Source of the DNA: Paenibacillus sp. NEAU-GSW1
Lineage (GTDB): Bacteria; Bacillota; Bacilli; Paenibacillales; Paenibacillaceae
DNA: 64,000 bases
Assembly (NCBI RefSeq): GCF_009737085.1
Contig: NZ_WOVL01000012.1
Location: 62,001-126,000, forward strand
Reading direction: 5' to 3'
Shown: positions 15,803 to 24,425 of the stretch, piece by piece
Layout: the number at the start of each line of letters is the position of its first letter
How positions within the stretch are numbered: the stretch's first letter is position 1
Program-made: the position numbers and the translations under genes
The notes under the pieces: generated by a model
What the model was told of the DNA's origin: nothing
Seen by the model: only the letters and a program-made list of their open reading frames with translations
The model's database searches: none

Positions 15803-16426
15803 ATGGTGATGATCGACCCGTCCGCTATTAGCGCGAGGGACAATTATAAGCTGTTGATCGGGAGCATCATTCCCCGGCCCATTGCCTTCGTGACGACGCT
15901 GTCGGCGGACGGCGTGTTGAATGCGGCGCCATTCAGCTTCTTCAACATCGTGAGCTCCAATCCGCCGATGGTATCAGTGTCGGTGCAACGAAGGGATGGC
16001 GTCCGCAAGGACACTGCGCGCAATGCGATCGGCAATGGACAATTCGTCGTTCACATTGCGGATGAATCGTACGTCGAGCAGTTGAATGTGACAGCGGGAA
16101 GCTTCGCGCCGACCGAGAGTGAGGTCGCTGCAGCCGGCCTGACACCAGTCGCCAGCGAGCGAATCGCTGTTCCGGGCATAGCGGAAGCGCGCATTCGGCT
16201 CGAGTGCGAGCTGGAGCATGCGCTTGAGCTTGGCGGCGACGCAGCGGCAGGCGGCGATCCGGCCTGCGATTTGCTCATCGGCCGCGTCGTCTATTACCAT
16301 ATCGACGATGCGCTCTATGATGAGCATGGCCACATCGACCCTAACGCGCTTCAGCCTGTAAGCAGGCTCGCGGGCCACGATTACGCCAAGCTTGGCGAAC
16401 TGTTCACGCTCGAACGGCCGCTATAA
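15803..16426 (+). CDS. Flavin reductase-like FMN-binding protein (YwrF-type)
   Basis: A 207-residue split-barrel flavin reductase domain protein: LLIGSIIPRPIAFVTTLSAD, NAAPFSFFNIVSSNPPMVSV, and TARNAIGNGQFVVHI are typical FMN-binding segments. AGGAGG stands eight bases before the ATG. It closes the MhqR-like cluster and may supply reduced flavin or reduce quinones; the exact electron acceptor is not known. A small hairpin (CGAAGC-GGTATA-GCTTCG) lies in the 55-bp gap before it. It ends in a strong terminator. Confidence 0.83.
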   Translation: MVMIDPSAISARDNYKLLIGSIIPRPIAFVTTLSADGVLNAAPFSFFNIVSSNPPMVSVSVQRRDGVRKDTARNAIGNGQFVVHIADESYVEQLNVTAGSFAPTESEVAAAGLTPVASERIAVPGIAEARIRLECELEHALELGGDAAAGGDPACDLLIGRVVYYHIDDALYDEHGHIDPNALQPVSRLAGHDYAKLGELFTLERPL

Positions 16427-16438
16427 ACAGAAAGTGAG

Positions 16439-16475
16439 AAACTCCCCGGCAATCAATTGCCAGGGAGTTTTTTTT
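16439..16475 (+). terminator. Terminator of the MhqR-like cluster
   Basis: AACTCCCCGGCAAT pairs with ATTGCCAGGGAGTT (one mismatch), then eight T. Confidence 0.93.
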
Positions 16476-16573
16476 GTTACCCTAATGTGTCCTGGCGATG
16501 AACCAAGCAGACATGCGCAACCGCGATAAATTATAGGGTAAAAAACTTTTTTTGTAGGACAGCGCAACATTTT

Positions 16574-16656
16574 CCATATACGTTTCGTATCAATTGTACC
16601 GACATCACGGACAGAAAAGAGATGGATTGTTACGAATTGTATATGGCAAGTCCGTG
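16574..16656 (+). other. Interleaved inverted repeats in the leader of the SLH gene (possible pseudoknot)
   Basis: CCATATAC (16574-16581) pairs with GTATATGG (16639-16646), and CACGGAC (16606-16612) pairs with GTCCGTG (16650-16656). The pairs interleave, so both stems together would form a pseudoknot. It matches no riboswitch I recognise and may be chance. Confidence 0.3.
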
Positions 16657-16680
16657 GGTTAAGGTGTGGCTTTAGGATGC

Positions 16681-16855
16681 GGAGTGACTTTAAGATGCGG
16701 AGTGACTTTAAGATGATGAGTGACTTTAAGCTCCGCTTAAAGATCCTGATGTCATGCTTAAAGATCCTGATGTAGCTAAGGAGTGACTTTAAGATGATGA
16801 GTGACTTTAAGCTCCGCTTAAAGGTCCTGATGTCATGCTTAAAGATCCTGATGTA
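16681..16855 (+). promoter_or_regulatory. Two tandem 81-bp nested hairpin units in the 5' leader of the SLH gene
   Basis: Units span 16700-16780 and 16781-16855 (period 81), after an extra GAGTGACTTTAAGATG half unit at 16682. Inner hairpin: CTTTAAGC-TCC-GCTTAAAG (16724-16742). Outer helix: CTTTAAGATGA with TCAT-G-CTTAAAG. Between the helices lie TGAGTGA on one side and ATCCTGATG on the other, identical to the YhhN element at 7402 although both helices differ in sequence. The final unit runs straight into the AAGGAGG ribosome binding site (GATGTAAGGAGG), exactly as in the other gene. Confidence 0.75.
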
Positions 16856-16870
16856 AGGAGGCAGACAAAG

Positions 16871-19800
16871 TTGAGAAGAAAGTTCGTTTGTTTAAGCCTT
16901 ATATTGACTTTAACGATCGGCAGCGGCATTTGGCCGGCGGCGGCTCAGGAAGCGCACGCGGCGGAAGGCGACGGAATTGTGTATGTGAAGGCAAGCGCGG
17001 CGGGGAGGAATAACGGTACCAGTTGGAGCAATGCATATCGGGATTTAGAGCAGGCGTTATCAAAAACGGAGGTGAATAGCGGGACGGAAATTTGGGTGGC
17101 GAAAGGCACCTATTACCCTAGCGCGCATCAAACGGGCAGCGACCGGCGCACGCGGCATTTCGAGATGGAAAATGGCGTCGCTATTCGCGGCGGATTTGCC
17201 GGAACGGAGACGTTCGAGAACGGCGTCACGAAGGAAGCGTTGCTTGCCAATCGGAACTTCGCGGTCAACGAGACGATTCTGAGCGCTGATATCAACAAAG
17301 ATAAGACGGCGAACGGCAACGTTTACAGCGTGTTTAAGAACGACGGCTTGAATAACAGCGCGATTTTGGACGGAGTAACGGTAACCGGCGGCGCGGCTAC
17401 AAACAGCGACACGTATCACAGCGGCGGCGGTATGGCGAACACGAACAGCAGTCCGGTCATCAGCAACGTTGTATTTTTGAAAAATGAAGCGATTGCCGGG
17501 GGCGGCATAGCGAATTGGAAAAGCAGCCCGGTGCTGACCAATGTTACGTTCAACGGCAATCAATCTTCCGGCTCCGGCGGGGCGATATTCAATAACAACG
17601 AGAGCCATGTGATTATAACGAACGCGCTGTTCATCGACAATCGCGCTTCCCATGGCGGAGGCGTCTATAATACGGGCAGCAGCCCGGTGTTTACGAACGT
17701 CACGCTGACCGGCAATTCGGCGTCGGTGCTGGGCGGAGGCATCGCAAACGACGGCGCGAGCAAGCCTCAGCTGCGCAACGGCATCGTTTGGAACAACCCT
17801 GACGGGAACATGAACAGCATTGCCAATAGCAATGGCGGCAATATCGACATTTCCTACAGCATCGTTCAGGACAATCAAGCGGACGGAGCGCTGCACGCCT
17901 CTGTGGGCAACAGCGTGGCGGGCAATTCGGACTATAATCCGCAATTTCAGTCGGATGAATCGTTTCCGCGGTTAAAAGCGGAGTCGCCTGCCGTCGACAA
18001 AGGCTCGAATGCGGTTTTTGCAGCGGATGCGAGACCTGATCTGTCCCGCATTGCAACGGATCGCGACGGAAGAAGCCGGATCGTGAACGGGAAAGTCGAT
18101 ATCGGCGCATTCGAATATACGGCGGCAAGCCGGTTCGATATTACGCTCTCGAAGGATCAAGAGCAAATCACGAGCGGACCGGTACAAGTAACGGTAACGG
18201 CGGCGCTGGAGGGCGCGGGCAACGGCGTTGTCCAGCTGAAATGGGCGCAGGGTGAAAGGGACGCCGCTTATTTTGCAAAATCGGGCAACGATATTACATC
18301 CATCGGAAGAGCCTCGATTACTGCGAATGGAACCTATACCTTCTATGCCCGCGATTTACGAGGCAATGAAATCGTGAAGACGATTGCTATTGCAAACATT
18401 TATAACGTCAAGCCGGTCATTAACTTGACGCCGAATACGACGCAATCGACGACTGGGCCGGTGCAGGTTACGGCGGCTGTCGACATCCAGGGGGCAGGCA
18501 ACTCGCTTGCGCAGCTGAAGTGGGAGCAAGGTGACCGCAATGCGGACTATTTTGCAACGCAAGGCGCGGATATATTGGACCCTAAGAAATTTTCGGTCTC
18601 CGCTAACGGCGTTTACACGGTTTTTGCCAAGGATAAGGCGGGCAATGCCGCAGTCAAAACGATCACGATATCCAATATCATTACGAAAGACAGACCTTCG
18701 ATCGCAACGGCGTTAAGCACGAGCTCGTCGACGAACGGACCTGTCGAGGTTACGGTAATCGCAACGGTGAATGCGTCCGGGGCAAGTCTATCCAAGCTGA
18801 AATGGGCGTCCGGCGATCGCGATGCCGCGTATTTCAGCAATCGCGGTACGACGGTGACGAACGGCGGCAAGTTTAGCGTGACGACGAACGGCACTTACAC
18901 GATATACGCAAAGGATTCTTACGGCAATGAGACGGTCAAAACGGTGACGATAAGCAATATACGCAGCGCGCCGCCGGTCATTCAAACGTCCCTCAGCCCG
19001 ACAAAGACGACTACCGGCAACGTGACCGTGACGATCACAGTCGTGGTGCAAGGTTCCGGCAACAATCTGGATACGCTGAAGTGGCAAAGCGGCCAGCGGA
19101 ATGAGGACTATTTTGCCTCGAACGGCAAAGATATTACGAATACGAGCAAGTTCACGGTCGGCTCGAACGGGACATATACCGTCTATGCAGAGGATACGGC
19201 CGGCAATAAGTCGGTCAAGGTGATTCAAATTTCGAACATTCGCGAGTCGACTCCTCCGCCAAGCGGCAACTGGTGCACATCGATTAATTCGCGGATTCTT
19301 GTTGAAGCAGGGCAATCGGCAGTGCTGAACTATACGGATCAAATCTGGGTATCGATCCCGAGCGGCGCGGCAAGCAAAGAGCTTTGCTACACGCTAGAGC
19401 GGGCGGATACGCCGGAGAAAACGACCGGCGCGGGCGAGAGTTTGCTGAGCGGCTACTTTAATTGGGGAGCAGATGTGTCAGCGTACTACTCCAAGCCTGC
19501 GCAACTGACGATCGCCTTCAATAAATCGCAGTTGAAAAGCAATCAGAAAGCGAGCGTGTACAGCTATGATGCGGCGAGAAAACAGTGGACGGAGCTTGGC
19601 GGAACGGTTGACGGCAGCTTCATTCGCGTCGAGATAGGCGGCGTGACGACCGGAACGGTCTATGCGGTATTTGTGAAGACGGTTGTTCCGCAAGTGTACT
19701 TCACCGATATAACGGGGCATTGGGCTGCCGGCGGCATCCGATCTGCTGCGGAGAAAGGAATCGTACAGGGCGATTCGAGCGGACGCTTCCGTCCGAACGC

Positions 19801-20227
19801 TTCGATTACGCGGGCGGAGTTCATCGTTATGGTCATGAACGCGACAGGGCAGACTTCGAATGGATCGACCATTTACTTCAAGGATCAAGCGGATATCGGC
19901 AGCTGGGCGAGGGATGCGGTGTCGCAGGCGGTGCGCACCGGCCTTATTAACGGCTATGACGACGGCACCTTCCGTCCGAATGCGCTTATTACGAGAGCCG
20001 AAATTGCGGCGATTGTCGGTCGGATGCTTGGCATTCCGTCGTCGAGCTATTCATCGACGGGGTTTGCGGACGACCGCTTAATTCCGAAGTGGGCGAAGAG
20101 CGCTGTTGAGACGCTGCGCCGCGAGGATGTTATTGACGGGCGAAGCGGCAACCGTTTTGAGCCGCTGGAGAACGCGACGCGCGCGGAAGCGGTTGTGCTC
20201 TTGCTGCGCGCGATGGAGCTGTACTAA
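16871..20227 (+). CDS. SLH-anchored surface protein with parallel beta-helix and four tandem Ig-like repeats
   Basis: About 1118 residues. The TTG start is chosen because AAGGAGG lies nine bases ahead and a signal peptide begins there (RRKFVCLSLILTLTIGSG, cleavage near AHA-AEG). Residues about 38-415 form a right-handed beta-helix typical of polymorphic outer surface and pectate-lyase-like proteins (repeated SSPVxTNVT, GGGI/VxN motifs). Four repeats of about 93 residues follow (about 420-793), each with SGPVQVTVTA-like, LKWxxGxRxxxYF, NGTYTxYAxDxxGN and VKTIxISNI elements. Three SLH domains end the protein (about 942-1118; FTDITGHWA, FRPNASITRAEF), which bind pyruvylated wall polymer. Probably an adhesin or polysaccharide-binding protein. 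Its leader carries the nested hairpin array at 16681-16855. Confidence 0.88.
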   Translation: MRRKFVCLSLILTLTIGSGIWPAAAQEAHAAEGDGIVYVKASAAGRNNGTSWSNAYRDLEQALSKTEVNSGTEIWVAKGTYYPSAHQTGSDRRTRHFEMENGVAIRGGFAGTETFENGVTKEALLANRNFAVNETILSADINKDKTANGNVYSVFKNDGLNNSAILDGVTVTGGAATNSDTYHSGGGMANTNSSPVISNVVFLKNEAIAGGGIANWKSSPVLTNVTFNGNQSSGSGGAIFNNNESHVIITNALFIDNRASHGGGVYNTGSSPVFTNVTLTGNSASVLGGGIANDGASKPQLRNGIVWNNPDGNMNSIANSNGGNIDISYSIVQDNQADGALHASVGNSVAGNSDYNPQFQSDESFPRLKAESPAVDKGSNAVFAADARPDLSRIATDRDGRSRIVNGKVDIGAFEYTAASRFDITLSKDQEQITSGPVQVTVTAALEGAGNGVVQLKWAQGERDAAYFAKSGNDITSIGRASITANGTYTFYARDLRGNEIVKTIAIANIYNVKPVINLTPNTTQSTTGPVQVTAAVDIQGAGNSLAQLKWEQGDRNADYFATQGADILDPKKFSVSANGVYTVFAKDKAGNAAVKTITISNIITKDRPSIATALSTSSSTNGPVEVTVIATVNASGASLSKLKWASGDRDAAYFSNRGTTVTNGGKFSVTTNGTYTIYAKDSYGNETVKTVTISNIRSAPPVIQTSLSPTKTTTGNVTVTITVVVQGSGNNLDTLKWQSGQRNEDYFASNGKDITNTSKFTVGSNGTYTVYAEDTAGNKSVKVIQISNIRESTPPPSGNWCTSINSRILVEAGQSAVLNYTDQIWVSIPSGAASKELCYTLERADTPEKTTGAGESLLSGYFNWGADVSAYYSKPAQLTIAFNKSQLKSNQKASVYSYDAARKQWTELGGTVDGSFIRVEIGGVTTGTVYAVFVKTVVPQVYFTDITGHWAAGGIRSAAEKGIVQGDSSGRFRPNASITRAEFIVMVMNATGQTSNGSTIYFKDQADIGSWARDAVSQAVRTGLINGYDDGTFRPNALITRAEIAAIVGRMLGIPSSSYSSTGFADDRLIPKWAKSAVETLRREDVIDGRSGNRFEPLENATRAEAVVLLLRAMELY

Positions 20228-20242
20228 TCAGAGCAGCATAGC

Positions 20243-20280
20243 GAAGAGGCTATCCCATACTACAATGGGATAGCCTCTTC
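20243..20280 (+). terminator. Strong hairpin after the SLH gene
   Basis: GAAGAGGCTATCCCAT pairs perfectly with ATGGGATAGCCTCTTC around a 6-nt loop. There is no long T run, so it may act as an RNA-stabilising end as much as a terminator. Confidence 0.75.
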
Positions 20281-20340
20281 ATGCATTGCGGGCAAGGGCG
20301 ATTAATGGCACTCACCGGCTAGCTGTCCAGCTCTGGCGCA

Positions 20341-20368
20341 GATATTAGGCTCAAACGAGCCTAATATC
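20341..20368. repeat. 28-bp hairpin between convergent genes
   Basis: GATATTAGGCTC-AAAC-GAGCCTAATATC, a perfect 12-bp stem. A broken copy (CATATTAGGCACATTTGGGA) follows about 23 bases later. It resembles the TAAGGCC hairpins at 23.9 and 54.5 kb in design but not in sequence. The flanking sequence 20281-20452 holds no gene. Confidence 0.7.
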
Positions 20369-20452
20369 AATTGATTACAGCATCTGCGTGGCATATTAGG
20401 CACATTTGGGACTAAAACGCTCGGTTGGTGGTTTGCGCTGCGACTTCTTCGC

Positions 20453-21691
20453 TTATTGCTGTCCTTGCTGCTCGAACCGTTTCACGATTTCGATAATGAC
20501 GTTGACCGCCTTCTCCATATTGTCGATGGATACGTATTCGAACTTGCCGTGATAGTTCTCGCCGCCGGTAAAAATATTCGGTGTCGGCAGTCCCATATAC
20601 GACAGCTGGGAGCCGTCCGTGCCGCCGCGGATCGGCTTGATCAGCGGCTTGATGCCAAGGCTCTCCATCGCTTCGCGGGCGATGTCGACGATGTGCATAA
20701 CCGGTGCGATCCGGTCGCCCATGTTGTAGTATTGGTCGGCAAGCTCTAGTGAAATGCGGTTTGCGCCATATTGCGACTGCAGCTCTTTTACGATGCTTGC
20801 GATGTGCGTTTTTCGCGCTTCGAACTTCTCTTTGTCATGATCGCGAATAATGTAGCTGAGCTTCGTCTGTTCGACGTCTCCTTGCATAGACAGCAGGTGA
20901 TAGAAGCCCTCATAGCCTTCCGTATGCTCAGGAGCTTCATCGGTTGGAAGGCGTCGCTGCAGCTCCATTGCGATCTTGATAGAGTTGACCATTTTACCCT
21001 TTGCGGTGCCGGGGTGAACGTTCGTACCGTTGATCGTGATTTTGGCCGCCGCCGCGTTAAAGCTTTCATACTCCAGCTCGCCGAGCGGACCGCCGTCCAC
21101 CGTATACGCATATCGCGCTCCGAAGGCGGCGACATCGAAACGGTGCGGGCCGCGTCCGATTTCTTCGTCCGGGGTAAACGCAACACGGATTTTGCCGTGC
21201 TTGACTTCCGGATTGCGAACCAAATAGTCCATCGCCGTCATAATTTCTGCTATACCGGCTTTGTTGTCAGCGCCAAGCAGCGTCGTCCCGTCCGTCGTCA
21301 TCAGCGTATGTCCTTTGTAACCGGCGAGCTCCGGAAATTCCCGCGGCGATAACGTCACGCCGGCGTCCGCGTTCAGCACGATGTCACCTCCGTCATAGTT
21401 GTTGACGAGCTGGGGCTTTACATTTTTGCCGGTAAAATCAGTTGCCGTATCGACATGAGCGAGGAAGCCGATCACAGCGACATCTTTGTCGGTGTTGGAG
21501 GGCAGTGTAGCCATCACATAGCCGTTGCTGTCGATCGTGACTTCCTCCATGCCGATTGCTTTAAGCTCTTCGACGAGCTGACTGGCGAGCACCAGCTGGC
21601 CCGGCGTCGTCGGGCAGGTGTCGCTGTCGGCATTCGATTGCGTATCTACGATGACGTAAGATGTAAGTCTCCGAATGATCTCATCCTTCAT
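20453..21691 (-). CDS. pepT: Peptidase T (tripeptide aminopeptidase)
   Basis: A 412-residue M20B metallopeptidase matching PepT over its full length. Zinc ligands and catalytic residues are seen: [10 protein letters not shown] (His and Asp), LLGADNKAG (bridging Asp), [15 protein letters not shown] (catalytic Glu and next ligand), [17 protein letters not shown], and [11 protein letters not shown] (last His). It removes the N-terminal residue from tripeptides in the cytoplasm. It is transcribed alone, convergent with the SLH gene. Confidence 0.95.
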   Translation of the reverse strand: MKDEIIRRLTSYVIVDTQSNADSDTCPTTPGQLVLASQLVEELKAIGMEEVTIDSNGYVMATLPSNTDKDVAVIGFLAHVDTATDFTGKNVKPQLVNNYDGGDIVLNADAGVTLSPREFPELAGYKGHTLMTTDGTTLLGADNKAGIAEIMTAMDYLVRNPEVKHGKIRVAFTPDEEIGRGPHRFDVAAFGARYAYTVDGGPLGELEYESFNAAAAKITINGTNVHPGTAKGKMVNSIKIAMELQRRLPTDEAPEHTEGYEGFYHLLSMQGDVEQTKLSYIIRDHDKEKFEARKTHIASIVKELQSQYGANRISLELADQYYNMGDRIAPVMHIVDIAREAMESLGIKPLIKPIRGGTDGSQLSYMGLPTPNIFTGGENYHGKFEYVSIDNMEKAVNVIIEIVKRFEQQGQQ

Positions 21692-21767
21692 GGCGTATCC
21701 ATCTCCTTTAACAACTGCAATAGGGCATTGCTCTCTCTATTATAGACCACGCTTTGCCAGAAAACGA

Positions 21768-21813
21768 AATCCCCCTTTCCGGACGCGTAAGCCGCACACG
21801 GCAAAGGGGGATT
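21768..21813 (-). terminator. Terminator of the ytr-like ABC operon
   Basis: AATCCCCCTTT (21768-21778) pairs with AAAGGGGGATT (21803-21813), extended by CCG/CGG inside; T-rich sequence follows in the minus direction. Confidence 0.8.
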
Positions 21814-21830
21814 ATTGCGCTTGGGCGCTG

Positions 21831-22514
21831 TTAGACGGTAGATTTTCGAATCAGGATGTAGGAGACCAGGGTGTAGATGAGAATGACGGGGATTAGCCAA
21901 AGAGCAAGCTGGAAAGCGGTATGGTCGACGGCCCATTCAATGAAAGTTAAGCCCCAGCCGTATTTGTTGGCCAGAAACGAGAAGAGGGTGCCAAGAACGA
22001 TGACGGCGAGCGTCATAACGATCATGCCGACTCCTTTAAATCTGCGATAGATGCTGCCGATCGTTAATCCTCCGAAAAACATCGTCAGTGTCAGAATAAA
22101 GAAGATGAACCACTCTTGCGCATAGCTGCCTGCGTTCAAGTAAGGGACGCTGAAAAAGTGAAGATCGACTCCCCAATGGTTTGTTGCTTGCTCTAGTACA
22201 GTCATCAGCAGCAGAAAGCAGGAAATGATCGTGCTGGAGATGATGCCATAAAGCGAGGTGCCGGCAAAATAATCGTTGCGCCGTATGCTGAATCCTAAAG
22301 CGAAATTAAACGTTTGCGGCAGCACGAGAATGCCCATGACGAACAAATAGATAAAGATCGACATTTGGCCGCCGGTATAGAGCGGCGTTTCGGTCATTAA
22401 CAAGCCGACGATCCAGTTCACGCTAAAGCTGGAGCCAAGCACCATAAAGGGGACGTAGAACCAGCTTAACTTGTCGCGGTAATGCATCTTCATTACGCTT
22501 GGAATGCGGTTCAT
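21831..22514 (-). CDS. ABC transporter permease-like membrane protein
   Basis: A 227-residue protein with six hydrophobic segments (WFYVPFMVLGSSFSVNWIVG near the N-terminus, WLIPVILIYTLVSYILI at the C-terminus). Its ATG overlaps the stop codon of the ATPase gene (TAATG), so it should be that ATPase's membrane partner, in a GntR-ATPase-permease operon like ytrABC. The amino-terminal MHYRDKLSW followed by a membrane segment is typical of these short permeases. Substrate unknown; related systems respond to cell-wall antibiotics. Confidence 0.75.
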   Translation of the reverse strand: MNRIPSVMKMHYRDKLSWFYVPFMVLGSSFSVNWIVGLLMTETPLYTGGQMSIFIYLFVMGILVLPQTFNFALGFSIRRNDYFAGTSLYGIISSTIISCFLLLMTVLEQATNHWGVDLHFFSVPYLNAGSYAQEWFIFFILTLTMFFGGLTIGSIYRRFKGVGMIVMTLAVIVLGTLFSFLANKYGWGLTFIEWAVDHTAFQLALWLIPVILIYTLVSYILIRKSTV

Positions 22515-23407
22515 TAGTTGACAGCCTCCTTGGATTCCAAATTGCCGTTTGTTAAATAAATAACGAGCTGCTGAAGCGGCACCGGGGCGAGCTGCAAGCC
22601 CGATGCGTCGGCTTTCTTTCGGTCTTCGGCGGTTAGTTGGCCCATGACAGCGGCGTTCATCAAAGCGCCGAACGGCTGTTTTGCGATGACGTTTTTACCG
22701 GAGAGGAACGATTCCACCGTGCTGGCTGTGCCGCCGACGGAATAAGCAGCGCTGCGCAGCTCTTCGGCATCTTCATTGAGAATGATGCTGCCATTGTCGA
22801 CAACGATGACATGCTCCAGCAAACGGCTTACCTCGTCGATCAGATGCGTAGAGAGAATGACGGTGCGCGGATGCTCCGCGTAGTCTTCCAGCAGCCTGTC
22901 GTAGAACAGCGATCGAGCGACAGCGTCGAGTCCGAGGTAAGGCTCGTCGAAGATCGTCAGCGGGGCGCGGCTTGCCAGGCCGACAATAATGCCGACTGAG
23001 GAATGCATGCCTCTCGACAGCTTTTTGATGCGGCGCTTCAGCGGCAGCTGAAACTGCTTCAGCAGCGAGTCGGCATACGCTTTATCCCAATTCGGGAACA
23101 GTGAAGCGGACAGCTCGAGCACATCCTGGATCGTGTAATTGTCGGGGTACTTTTGGCTTTCTTTAATAAAACAAATCTGGCTAAGCGCGCGATTGTTCTC
23201 GTACGGCGCCTCTCCGAAAATGTGAATGTCGCCGCTTGTCGCGAACAACTGTGCCGTCAGCATATGCATAATCGTCGTTTTTCCGGCTCCGTTGCGGCCC
23301 AGCAGGCCGTATATTTTGTCAGCCTCCAGGTTGAAGCTGACGCCTTTGACCGCGTTGACGTTACCGTAGGTCTTCGTCAGCTCTTTGACCTCTACTGCGT
23401 ATGTCAT
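22514..23407 (-). CDS. ABC transporter ATP-binding protein (YtrB-like)
   Basis: A 297-residue ATPase. Walker A is GRNGAGKTT at about 38-46, Walker B is LTIFDEPYLGLDA, and the H-loop is VILSTHLIDE. The signature motif is LSRGMHSSVGI rather than LSGGQ, a deviation common in the YtrB/EcsA-like group, so ATP hydrolysis should still be possible. Its ATG overlaps the TGA of the GntR regulator gene by four bases, and its stop overlaps the permease start. It should power a small two-gene exporter. Confidence 0.88.
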   Translation of the reverse strand: MTYAVEVKELTKTYGNVNAVKGVSFNLEADKIYGLLGRNGAGKTTIMHMLTAQLFATSGDIHIFGEAPYENNRALSQICFIKESQKYPDNYTIQDVLELSASLFPNWDKAYADSLLKQFQLPLKRRIKKLSRGMHSSVGIIVGLASRAPLTIFDEPYLGLDAVARSLFYDRLLEDYAEHPRTVILSTHLIDEVSRLLEHVIVVDNGSIILNEDAEELRSAAYSVGGTASTVESFLSGKNVIAKQPFGALMNAAVMGQLTAEDRKKADASGLQLAPVPLQQLVIYLTNGNLESKEAVN

Positions 23408-23775
23408 TTCGATGCATCCCCTCTCTGAATCATCGTCATTAGTTGCTCGGCCGTAATGCCAAGCTTTGCCGCTTCCCGCATCATCGTTACGACGTACTGC
23501 TCGTAAAAATGCTCCTGCCGTTTGGTTACCAGTACTGCGCGAGCGCCTGTTGCCACGAACATCCCGATCCCTCTTTTCTTATATAAAATTCCTTCGTCTA
23601 CCAGCAGGTTGACGCCCTTGGCCGCCGTTGCAGGATTGATCTGGTGATAGGCAGCGAATTCATTCTTTGATGGAACCTGTGCTTCTTCGGGCAATCTGCC
23701 TTCTATAATGTCGTCTTCGATTTGTTCGGCAATTTGCTGAAAAATCGGCCGGCTGTCGTCAATGCCAAGAACCAT
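23404..23775 (-). CDS. GntR-family regulator, YtrA subfamily
   Basis: A 123-residue protein with only the winged-helix domain and a short C-terminal helical tail, the hallmark of the YtrA subfamily. The DNA-binding region runs PIFQQIAEQIEDDIIEGRLP to VPSKNEFAAYHQINPATAAK and KKRGIGMFV. Such regulators repress their own ABC operon, which follows directly with a four-base overlap. A promoter and inverted repeat lie about 50-80 bp upstream. Confidence 0.9.
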   Translation of the reverse strand: MVLGIDDSRPIFQQIAEQIEDDIIEGRLPEEAQVPSKNEFAAYHQINPATAAKGVNLLVDEGILYKKRGIGMFVATGARAVLVTKRQEHFYEQYVVTMMREAAKLGITAEQLMTMIQRGDASK

Positions 23776-23827
23776 AAATGTATGCTCACCTCTTATCTAC
23801 TGGAGTGGTTGGTTACTCATGTAATCA

Positions 23828-23857
23828 ACTATACATGTAATTGGATAGTTCTGTCAA
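23828..23857 (-). promoter_or_regulatory. Promoter of the GntR-ABC operon with overlapping inverted repeat
   Basis: On the minus strand: TTGACA (23857-23852), 18 bases, TATAGT (23833-23828). The spacer holds ACTATCCAATTACATGTATAGT, an imperfect inverted repeat with ACTAT/ATAGT ends that covers the -10 region and suits a YtrA-type operator. Confidence 0.65.
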
Positions 23858-23924
23858 TACACTTAATAAAAAAAGGCTGACCCGGAAGGGACAGCACTGC
23901 TTCATTAGTGCAACGGGTCGCGTT

Positions 23925-24334
23925 GTAAGGCCAATTCCGGCCTTACGCATGCGCTCAATAGATACTATTGCGGTTGTAAGTCCAATTTCGTCCTAACACA
24001 TACGTCTAGTGAAGCGGATCTCATTACACTGCTGCATGTAAGGCCAATTTCGGCCTTACGCATGCGCTCAATAGATACTATTGCGGTTGTAAGTCCAATT
24101 TCGTCCTAACACATACGTCTAGTGAAGCGGATCTCATTACACTGCTGCATGTAAGGCCAATTCCGGCCTTACGCATGCGCTCAATAGATACTATTGCGGT
24201 TGTAAGTCCAATTTCGTCCTAACACACACGTCTAGTGAAGCGGATCTCATTACACTGCTGCATGTAAGGCCAATTCCGGCCTTACGCATGCGCTCAATAG
24301 ATACTATTGCGGTTGTAAGTCCAATTTTCACCTA
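23925..24334. repeat. 113-bp tandem repeat, about 3.6 copies
   Basis: Copies start at 23925, 24038, 24151 and 24264, with only single-base differences. Each contains the hairpin GTAAGGCC-AATTCC-GGCCTTAC (8-bp stem, 6-nt loop; loop AATTTC in the second copy makes the stem 7 bp there) and a broken version, GTAAGTCCAATTTCGTCCTAAC, about 50 bases later. It fills the gap between the GntR operon promoter and the ohrR terminator; no gene is present. Confidence 0.9.
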
Positions 24335-24383
24335 ACAGATGCTGGAGCAATGGTCCTAAATCAGCACTCGAGCAAAAATTAGA

Positions 24384-24421
24384 AATGGCGGTGCCGGGAC
24401 AATGTCCTCAGCACCGCCATT
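24384..24421 (-). terminator. Terminator of ohrR
   Basis: AATGGCGGTGC (24384-24394) pairs with GCACCGCCATT (24411-24421) with an inner GGAC/GTCC; minus-strand T run follows. Confidence 0.88.
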
Positions 24422-24425
24422 ATGA

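Noticed and set aside
16681..16855. Known riboswitch class in the SLH leader
   Set aside because: I compared the conserved loop strands with the mini-ykkC, glycine, preQ1, c-di-GMP and THF patterns I remember and none fit.
23925..24334. CRISPR or direct-repeat origin (iterons)
   Set aside because: The 113-bp units are contiguous and near identical, with no spacers, no rep or par gene and no DnaA-box clustering.
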